Positions 1 through 5,427 of a stretch of DNA of 8,191 nucleotides are shown here, piece after piece. Position 1 is the stretch's first letter. Every line of letters begins with the position of its first letter. The notes below the pieces were generated by a model, which was given only the letters and a program-made list of their open reading frames with translations, was not told the origin of the DNA and did not search any database. The DNA lies in the NCBI GenBank assembly GCA_027619145.1, contig JAQCGA010000154.1, positions 1 through 8,191 of the forward strand. The letters run 5' to 3'. The stretch is from a bacterium (lineage in GTDB: Bacteria > Latescibacterota > UBA2968 > GCA-2709665). A program made the translations under genes and the position numbers.

Positions 1-1
1 C

Positions 2-508
2 CAGCTTTTGACCGGGCGTCAGATTTCACACAAGGACCTGGAACTGCATCTGGCCATTCCAGATTATTCACGCGAACAGGGCTACGAACGGAGTGGGCGG
101 GTGCCGCTTACGACCACGCCGGTTTCCGAACGACTGAAGTCTCAGGGCGCACCTGTGGAGTGCGGATACACCGAAGAAGAGGCCAGGCGGGAGGCTTCTC
201 GGTGCCTGGATTGTGGGGTGAATACAATTTTTGATGGCAGCAAATGCGTGTTGTGTGGTGGTTGTGTAGATGTTTGCCCGGAGTTGTGTTTGCGCATCGT
301 TTCTGTGGACAGGCTTCTGGGCGGTGGTAATTTGGACAATGTGTTGGAGAACCAGTTGGACGGTACGGCGCCGGATGAGGCGTCTGCGATTTTGAAGGAT
401 GAGACGATTTGTATCCGGTGTGGGCTGTGTGCAGAGCGTTGCCCTACCGGCGCAATTACGATGGAACGTTTTCTGTTTAAGGAGACGCCGATATGTCAGA
501 TCGATTAG
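2..508 (+). CDS. C-terminal part of an iron-sulfur oxidoreductase (GltD/ferredoxin-like), 5'-truncated by window edge
   Basis: The frame is open to the first bases of the window, so this is the C-terminal end of a longer protein; the TTG at 8 is probably an internal Leu codon. About 168 residues are visible. Counting from that TTG, they contain a Cys pair (C66, C69) in a segment [14 protein letters not shown] resembling glutamate-synthase-small-subunit-like proteins. Two classical [4Fe-4S] ferredoxin motifs follow: C80xxC83xxC86xxxC90P and C135xxC138xxC141xxxC145P. Similar proteins are usually FAD/NAD(P)-binding oxidoreductases with a ferredoxin tail encoded beside Rieske/cytochrome b genes; the flavin domain itself is not in this window and is inferred. 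No signal peptide or membrane segment is seen in the visible part, so a cytoplasmic location is likely. Its stop lies inside the Rieske gene (16-nt overlap), suggesting translational coupling. A stand-alone ferredoxin starting just upstream is the alternative. Confidence 0.8.
   Translation, partial: QLLTGRQISHKDLELHLAIPDYSREQGYERSGRVPLTTTPVSERLKSQGAPVECGYTEEEARREASRCLDCGVNTIFDGSKCVLCGGCVDVCPELCLRIVSVDRLLGGGNLDNVLENQLDGTAPDEASAILKDETICIRCGLCAERCPTGAITMERFLFKETPICQID
479..484 (+). promoter_or_regulatory. Ribosome binding site of the Rieske gene
   Basis: AAGGAG sits 8 nt upstream of the ATG at 493, inside the end of the preceding gene. It fixes the Rieske start and supports coupled translation with the upstream iron-sulfur gene. 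Confidence 0.75.
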
Positions 509-960
509 CGCCTGATCCGGTACCGCGTAGAGATTTTTTGGGCATTGGAGGATTGTGGGCCGCAGGGTTGGCTGTGTTCGGTTCGTTGTTGGGAATGGTG
601 CGGCTGGCCAAGCCGAGCGTGCTTCCCGAAGCGGGTGCTCGTTTTCGTATTGGACGGCCAGATGAATTTCCCCCGGGAACGGCCCGTGTGATTGTGGAGC
701 GGAACGTGCGAATTGTTGCTGAACAGAATGGGGTTGCCGCTGTTTCGCTGATCTGTACGCATCTGGGCTGTATTGTGAGCAAGGCGGACACTGGGTATTC
801 GTGCCCGTGCCACGGGTCGAAGTTTGATTCAATCGGAGAGGTAGTAGGGGGGCCCGCGCCACGAGGATTGCGGTGGCTGGAGGTTTCCCTGGCGGCAGAT
901 GGGAATCTGGTAGTAGATGCAAAGCGGGAAGTGCCGGCGGGTACGTTTTACGGCGTGTAA
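493..960 (+). CDS. Rieske [2Fe-2S] protein of a bc-type quinol:cytochrome c complex
   Basis: This 155-residue protein has a twin-arginine start (P11-R-R-D-F-L16) followed by a hydrophobic stretch (about 15-37), as in Rieske proteins exported by Tat and left anchored by the uncleaved signal. The two cluster boxes are complete: C88-T-H90-L-G-C93 and C104-P-C106-H107-G-S109. C88, H90, C104 and H107 should bind the 2Fe-2S cluster, with C93-C106 forming the stabilising disulfide. The Ser of the second box is present, but the Tyr two residues further on in high-potential Rieske proteins (CHGSxY) is Phe (F111). The role is to take the first electron from quinol at the Qo site of the cytochrome b encoded next and pass it to cytochrome c. 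The start is supported by AAGGAG 8 nt upstream, and the gene overlaps the preceding stop by 16 nt. Family equivalents are called petC or qcrA. Confidence 0.95.
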   Translation: MSDRLAPDPVPRRDFLGIGGLWAAGLAVFGSLLGMVRLAKPSVLPEAGARFRIGRPDEFPPGTARVIVERNVRIVAEQNGVAAVSLICTHLGCIVSKADTGYSCPCHGSKFDSIGEVVGGPAPRGLRWLEVSLAADGNLVVDAKREVPAGTFYGV

Positions 961-1028
961 TGTCTCACAAGAAAAATGCCAGCGCCCGGCGAGAGGCTGA
1001 CGAAGCGGAACATCTTCTGCGAGGAAAA

Positions 1029-1033
1029 GGGAG
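1029..1033 (+). promoter_or_regulatory. Ribosome binding site of cytochrome b
   Basis: GGGAG lies 6 nt before the ATG at 1040, within a purine-rich run from 1021 to 1034. The 79-nt spacer from 961 otherwise shows only weak GC-rich inverted repeats (for example CAGC 980-983 with GCTG 996-999) and no convincing promoter. Confidence 0.65.
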
Positions 1034-1039
1034 ACGATC

Positions 1040-2578
1040 ATGAGCAGCGGGATCGAGACATTTGTAGAGAATCTAAAGCGGCTGCCACAGACGCTGAAGG
1101 CATCGGTGGCCCGGCACGGGCCTCCAGTGTCAGACCGGAGCCGGTCTCAAGCAATTTTTGGAAATCTGTTTCTACACCTGCATAGCACCCGGGTGCACAT
1201 TCGCACGCTTCGGTTCAGTGCAACGATGGCGATGGGGATTATGTCAATTTCTCTTTTTATGATTTTGACAGCCACGGGAGTTCTGCTGATGGTGTATTAC
1301 AAACCTTCCGTGGATCTGGCCTACGACAGCATCAAAGACATTCACTACGTGGTTCCTACGGGCAGGTTTATTCGCAATATTCATCGGTGGGCGGCGCATC
1401 TGATGGTGGCCACTGTACTGCTGCACATGTGCCGTGTATTTTACACAGCTAGCTACAAAGCACCGAGAGAATTTAACTGGTTGTTGGGCATGGGACTGCT
1501 CGTGTTGACGCTGGCCCTATCGTTCACCGGGTACCTGCTGCCGTGGGATCAACTTGCCTACTGGGCCATTACCATTGGTGCCAATATTGCAGCTTCCCCC
1601 CGGGAATTGACAGATGTACTGGGAATTACGGCCTATTTCGATCCGGGTGGGTTACAGAAAGAACTGTTGTTGGGCGCAAGCGAGGTAGGGCAGGAGGCGT
1701 TGACTCGATTCTATTTGCTGCACGTGATCGTGCTTCCACTGGCGGTGGCTGCCCTGGTTGGCGTGCATTTCTGGCGGATTCGGAAAGATGGTGGCCTGGG
1801 GCGGCCTGGTGGTACGCCTACGGCGGCAGGCAAAGGGGCATCTGGAACGGGGCCAACCGCCCCGGTCGATGCACCTCGGAAGACGTACGGGTTGATGTGT
1901 GTGGTGCGAGACCGGTCTCCAGTGGTGAATGCAGATCCGAAAGATACGGTGCCGAGCTGGCCGAACCTGCTGCGTGCCGAGCTGGTGGTTCTGATGCTGA
2001 CGATGCTGGTGTGTGTGGTGCTAGGGGTGCTATTTGATGCTCCGCTCAAAGAACTGGCAAATCCGACAGTGCCAGAAAACCCGGCCAAAGCCCCCTGGTA
2101 TTTTTTGGGGCTGCAGGAGATGGTTTCGTATTCAGCCTTTATGGGCGGGTTGATCATTCCGTTGATTGTGATGGCAGGGTTGGGTCTGATTCCGTATCTG
2201 GACCGTGAGCCGGAAGATGCAGGAGTGTATTGTAGTGGGAAGCCAGGCAAGCAGGTTGCAGTTCAAAGCCTGGTGTTCGGCGTAATTGCTGCTGTGCTTT
2301 CTGTGGCGGTTCCGGTCAATTTCGGGTGGTTGCGCAACTGGTTCCCAGACATTTCTCAGCTTGCCATCATTTTCATAAATCCGGGCACGCTGTTAACCGT
2401 GGCGTACGCACTCTGGTCTATCTGGATGTTGAAGAAGACCGGATCTACAAGAATGGCGGCGATTGCGCTGTTTACGTGTTTTGTGATCGGGTTCCTGATT
2501 TTGACGTATGTGGGGACTTATTTGCGCGGTCCCAATTGGGATTTCTACTGGAGTTCAGACCAGTGGCCCGCGCACTGA
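1040..2578 (+). CDS. Cytochrome b (fused b6 + subunit-IV type) of a bc complex
   Basis: This 512-residue integral membrane protein carries the haem b and quinone sites of the complex. The b6-like half (about 45-247) has four membrane segments. Haem ligands are H115 and H129 in helix B (14 apart) and H228 and H243 in helix D (15 apart); the 15-residue spacing in helix D is the b6f type. A Gly/Pro/Ala-rich linker (about 250-280) leads to the subunit-IV half (about 305-430), which holds the Qo motif region ending in A351-P-W-Y354. Two further hydrophobic segments (about 438-465 and 470-495) precede a tail with RGPNWDFYW, an ending I associate with menaquinol-type bc complexes. The cysteine that links haem ci in b6f and Bacillus-type b6 is absent. 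It follows the Rieske gene by 79 nt and precedes the multihaem cytochrome c by 72 nt, as expected for an operon. Separate PetB and PetD, or QcrB, are the family names. Confidence 0.95.
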   Translation: MSSGIETFVENLKRLPQTLKASVARHGPPVSDRSRSQAIFGNLFLHLHSTRVHIRTLRFSATMAMGIMSISLFMILTATGVLLMVYYKPSVDLAYDSIKDIHYVVPTGRFIRNIHRWAAHLMVATVLLHMCRVFYTASYKAPREFNWLLGMGLLVLTLALSFTGYLLPWDQLAYWAITIGANIAASPRELTDVLGITAYFDPGGLQKELLLGASEVGQEALTRFYLLHVIVLPLAVAALVGVHFWRIRKDGGLGRPGGTPTAAGKGASGTGPTAPVDAPRKTYGLMCVVRDRSPVVNADPKDTVPSWPNLLRAELVVLMLTMLVCVVLGVLFDAPLKELANPTVPENPAKAPWYFLGLQEMVSYSAFMGGLIIPLIVMAGLGLIPYLDREPEDAGVYCSGKPGKQVAVQSLVFGVIAAVLSVAVPVNFGWLRNWFPDISQLAIIFINPGTLLTVAYALWSIWMLKKTGSTRMAAIALFTCFVIGFLILTYVGTYLRGPNWDFYWSSDQWPAH

Positions 2579-2638
2579 GCCGGAGTTGACAGGATTGATG
2601 CGTCTTTCTTTGGGACGAGGGCCGAGAGCGCGAGGAAC

Positions 2639-2645
2639 GAGAGGG
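2639..2645 (+). promoter_or_regulatory. Ribosome binding site of the deca-haem cytochrome c
   Basis: GAGAGGG ends 5 nt before the ATG at 2651. It is a moderate match and favours this ATG over the in-frame Met nine codons in. The spacer 2579-2650 holds nothing else that I recognise. Confidence 0.5.
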
Positions 2646-2650
2646 TTGCG

Positions 2651-5311
2651 ATGCCTGAGAATGATACCGGACGGATGGAGTGGCGAGCAAAATGGTGGCT
2701 GCTGATAGCAAGCCTGGTTACACTGGCTGTGCTGGTAGGCGCTGCTGTAAAGGAGAATTTCCTTGCGGATTGGTACAGGTACCAGAACCAGTATTCGGAG
2801 ATTTTGCACGAGAAGGCAACGGATGACCAGGGGCGCATGATTGCAGACCGGTTCCAGGTACAGATTGTGCAAAATGTAGTGCCGGATTTGGGGCGTATTG
2901 ACCGGTGCATGACGTGCCATGTGGGTGTGGACGATCCACGTATGGCAGATCAATCCCAGCCGTTTACAACGCATCCTGGAACGTATTTGGAGAAACACGA
3001 TCCGACCCGATTTGGGTGTACTGTTTGCCACCAGGGGCAGGGACGGGCTACAGAAATTGCAGATGCGCACGGTCGGGTGTCCCATTGGGATTTCCCAATG
3101 CTGGAGAAACAGAATCTGAAGGCCACGTGTTCGAAGTGCCATTTGGATGAAGAGCTGTACGGGCTAGACGCGGGTCTGGGGGCATTGGATGAGACCGCGC
3201 AGCCGGACTTTGTGGTACAGGGAAAACGGTTGGCAGCTGAAAAAGGTTGTTTCGGGTGCCACGCCCTCAACGGCAGGGGTGGGACCGTGGGACCGGATAT
3301 TTCGTTCGTGGGGGATAAAACGCGGCACCAGTTCGATTTTACACATTTTGAAAAACACGAGCCCCGTGAGGTGGAATACTGGCTGAGAAAGCATTTCCTG
3401 GAACCGAACGAGATTTCTCCCGGGACGCTGATGCCGGATCTGGGGCTGGATGAACAGCAGGCCGATGCCCTAACGGCTTATATGCTGTCTCTGCGCAAAA
3501 AAGTTGCCCTGGCACAGTACCGCCCCAGTCTACGGGCCGCTTCCGCCCCGGTGGGAGCACGTGCATTTTCTGGCGAGGAATTGTATCAGATGAACTGTTC
3601 TTCGTGTCACGGGAAGGACGGCCGGGAAAGTGAAGTGCCAGGGATTCGTACACCCGCGTTGAACAATGTGGATGCGCAGGCTGTCGCCGGAGATGATTAT
3701 TACCGGTTCATTATTGCAAAGGGGCGCAGCGGTTCGGCCATGCCTGCGTGGGGGCCCGGCAAGGGGAACCTGAGCCAGGATGAGATTGATCGTATTGTTG
3801 GCTACATCCGACGTTGGCAGCCGGCAGGCGCAAAGTTGAGTGATATCAGTGCCAGAACGGGAGATGTTCTCAACGGGCGCTCCTATTACCAGGGACTGTG
3901 TGGGAATTGTCACGGGAACCGAGGCGAGGGTGGTATTGGCAACGCGCTGAATGTACCCACGTTTCTGTCTATTGCATCTGACAGGTTTCTGGCCGAAGCC
4001 ATTGTGAACGGGCGTCCAGGTACAGCGATGGCATCCTGGAAACAGCTGCCAGCCCAGGGTGTGAGTGACATCCTGGCGTATATCCGAAGCTGGCAAGCGA
4101 AGCCACCGTCGTTCCGCATGGTTCAGGAGAAGTTGCGCACCGGTGGAGCAGCCATCGTGAAAACTGGCGCACAGCTTTATCGAGGGAATTGCGCTTCCTG
4201 CCACGGGTCGGAAGGAGAGGGGGGGATTGGGGTTCGATTGAATACCCAGGATGTCCTCCGCGTGGTGGACAACGAATTTCTGTACAGGTCCATTGTAGAA
4301 GGGCGGCCATCTACTGCGATGCCAGCCTGGAGTTATTTGCCTGCAGAGCAGGTTGCCGCATTGATTGCCTACCTCCGTTCGTGGCAAGATGGAATGCCGC
4401 TGGCCATAGCCCCGGCGCCGCCTACCGGCGACTATGCGCTGGGCGAAGTACACTACCGGGTATCCTGCCAGGGCTGCCACGGCGAGCAGGGGGTAGGGGG
4501 TGTGGGCAGCCAGCTTTCCAATCCGGAGTTTCTGCGTTCGGTGTCGGACGAGGTGTTGTTCCACTGGATAGGCAAAGGGCGCACGGGTACTGCGATGAAG
4601 GGGTTTCTGTACGGAGAACAGGGGGTTACCGGGTTGAAAGCGAGCCAGATTGCAGATGTGATTGCCTATCTGCGATATCTGGGTACGCGCGAAGATCCTG
4701 GTATTTTGCGGTCGGGTGCGGGAGACGCGAACCTGGGTGCGCAACTTTTCAAGGGGAGCTGTGCTTCGTGTCACGGGATGGACGGGGAAGGAGCATCTGG
4801 CCCACAGTTGAATAATCCGTCGTTTCTGCGTGCAGCGTCAGACGGGTTTCTGGCGGCAACCATTGTGCTGGGCAGAACGGGCACGCCGATGAAGTCGATG
4901 GTACACGGACTGGAGGGGCTTGCTCAGGTGGAACCCGCGCAGGTGCAGGATGTGATTGCGTACATGCGGCAATGGGAATTCCCGGATACCTGGCGGAAGC
5001 CACGGTTGGTGGCCGAGATGAGCCCAAGGGCAATCGCATCGGGGCAAGAGCTTTACGAGCAGGCGTGTTCTGGGTGCCACGGGCCCAAGGGGCTGGGCGA
5101 GCGGGATGGCCCCGGGTATTTTGCACCTGCATTGAACAATCCCGAGTTCCTATCTGCGGCGTCGGATGGATTCCTGCTGGCAACGATTGCGCGGGGCCGG
5201 AGCCGGACACCGATGCGACCTTTCGGGAAAGGCGCAGGCGGGATTGCCTCGCTGGAGGCGGAACAGATCAGCGATATTGTGTCATTTATCCGAACGTGGC
5301 AGGAGAAATAG
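2651..5311 (+). CDS. Membrane-anchored deca-haem cytochrome c: bc-complex cytochrome c fused to six tandem monohaem domains
   Basis: The 886-residue protein has ten CxxCH haem-attachment motifs, starting at residues 86, 123, 160, 200, 316, 417, 514, 606, 704 and 806. An uncleaved N-terminal membrane anchor (about 15-33, preceded by Arg/Lys) should place the rest in the periplasm. The first three motifs lack an obvious distal Met and are surrounded by His (H108, H116, H140, H145), suggesting bis-His haems. The fourth (C200) looks like a class I domain with Met261. The last six are repeated domains of about 92-102 residues, each with a GR...M loop giving a likely Met ligand (M364, M460, M557, M649, M747, M855) and ending in a helix such as IAYxRxW. 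The N-terminal third resembles multihaem c subunits beside fused cytochrome b genes; the six-fold extension is what makes it so large. The likely role is to accept electrons from the Rieske protein and conduct them onward, perhaps to the molybdoenzyme encoded next. Confidence 0.92.
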   Translation: MPENDTGRMEWRAKWWLLIASLVTLAVLVGAAVKENFLADWYRYQNQYSEILHEKATDDQGRMIADRFQVQIVQNVVPDLGRIDRCMTCHVGVDDPRMADQSQPFTTHPGTYLEKHDPTRFGCTVCHQGQGRATEIADAHGRVSHWDFPMLEKQNLKATCSKCHLDEELYGLDAGLGALDETAQPDFVVQGKRLAAEKGCFGCHALNGRGGTVGPDISFVGDKTRHQFDFTHFEKHEPREVEYWLRKHFLEPNEISPGTLMPDLGLDEQQADALTAYMLSLRKKVALAQYRPSLRAASAPVGARAFSGEELYQMNCSSCHGKDGRESEVPGIRTPALNNVDAQAVAGDDYYRFIIAKGRSGSAMPAWGPGKGNLSQDEIDRIVGYIRRWQPAGAKLSDISARTGDVLNGRSYYQGLCGNCHGNRGEGGIGNALNVPTFLSIASDRFLAEAIVNGRPGTAMASWKQLPAQGVSDILAYIRSWQAKPPSFRMVQEKLRTGGAAIVKTGAQLYRGNCASCHGSEGEGGIGVRLNTQDVLRVVDNEFLYRSIVEGRPSTAMPAWSYLPAEQVAALIAYLRSWQDGMPLAIAPAPPTGDYALGEVHYRVSCQGCHGEQGVGGVGSQLSNPEFLRSVSDEVLFHWIGKGRTGTAMKGFLYGEQGVTGLKASQIADVIAYLRYLGTREDPGILRSGAGDANLGAQLFKGSCASCHGMDGEGASGPQLNNPSFLRAASDGFLAATIVLGRTGTPMKSMVHGLEGLAQVEPAQVQDVIAYMRQWEFPDTWRKPRLVAEMSPRAIASGQELYEQACSGCHGPKGLGERDGPGYFAPALNNPEFLSAASDGFLLATIARGRSRTPMRPFGKGAGGIASLEAEQISDIVSFIRTWQEK
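3557..5308 (+). repeat. Six tandem cytochrome c domain repeats within the deca-haem cytochrome
   Basis: Protein-level repeats cover residues about 303-395, 405-485, 503-580, 593-680, 693-776 and 795-885. Each has the order CxxCHG, a Gly-rich turn, a (L)NxxxFL..xSDxFL helix, a GRxxTxM loop and a final helix ending in W or L. The CxxCH-to-Met distance is exactly 43 residues in units 2 to 5, and 48 and 49 in units 1 and 6. Units 2 and 3 have a short Trp-containing loop after the Met; units 4 to 6 have a longer Gly-rich loop. The DNA has diverged, with no long identical stretches noted, so the duplications look old. Confidence 0.85.
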
Positions 5312-5364
5312 AGTTTGAGTTGTGGAAGCAGTCACAGGTGTGAGTCCTGAGTCGGAACTCATCT

Positions 5365-5394
5365 TGACCCTGGACTCTGGTTTTTGAATCGAAT
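5365..5394 (+). promoter_or_regulatory. Possible weak promoter before the molybdoenzyme gene
   Basis: TTGACC (5365-5370) is a good -35-like hexamer, and TCGAAT (5389-5394), 18 nt downstream, is a poor -10-like match (4 of 6). They lie in the only long gap of the block (5312-5427). The same gap can fold: TGAGTCC (5341-5347) can pair with nearby GGAACTCA (5354-5361, one bulged base), or GAGTCC (5342-5347) with GGACTC (5372-5377) followed by TTTTT (5381-5385). This could be an internal promoter, a weak attenuator, or chance. Confidence 0.25.
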
Positions 5395-5412
5395 TGGTGC
5401 GCCATACTCTAC

Positions 5413-5419
5413 AAAGGAG
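5413..5419 (+). promoter_or_regulatory. Strong ribosome binding site of the molybdoenzyme
   Basis: AAAGGAG lies 8 nt before the ATG at 5428, the best Shine-Dalgarno match in the window. It selects this start over the in-frame Met (codon 9) just before the twin-arginine motif. Confidence 0.8.
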
Positions 5420-5427
5420 TTTTCGCA

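Noticed and set aside
68..922. Minus-strand open frame of 284 codons over the first two genes
   Set aside because: It is antisense to clear ferredoxin and Rieske motifs and its product has no recognisable signature.
1543..2037. Plus-strand open frame of 164 codons inside cytochrome b
   Set aside because: It is out of frame with the clear cytochrome b, rich in Gly, Arg and Trp, and without domain features.
3530..4774. Long minus-strand open frame of 414 codons
   Set aside because: It lies wholly inside the deca-haem cytochrome gene, whose motifs are unmistakable. Its translation is rich in Arg, His, Pro and Thr with no domain, as expected for an antisense shadow.
3596..5080. Possible recent DNA-level tandem duplication or array-like repeat
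   Set aside because: The repeated units are similar as protein but their DNA differs throughout, with only short shared stretches around the haem codons, so no recent duplication or CRISPR-like array is present.
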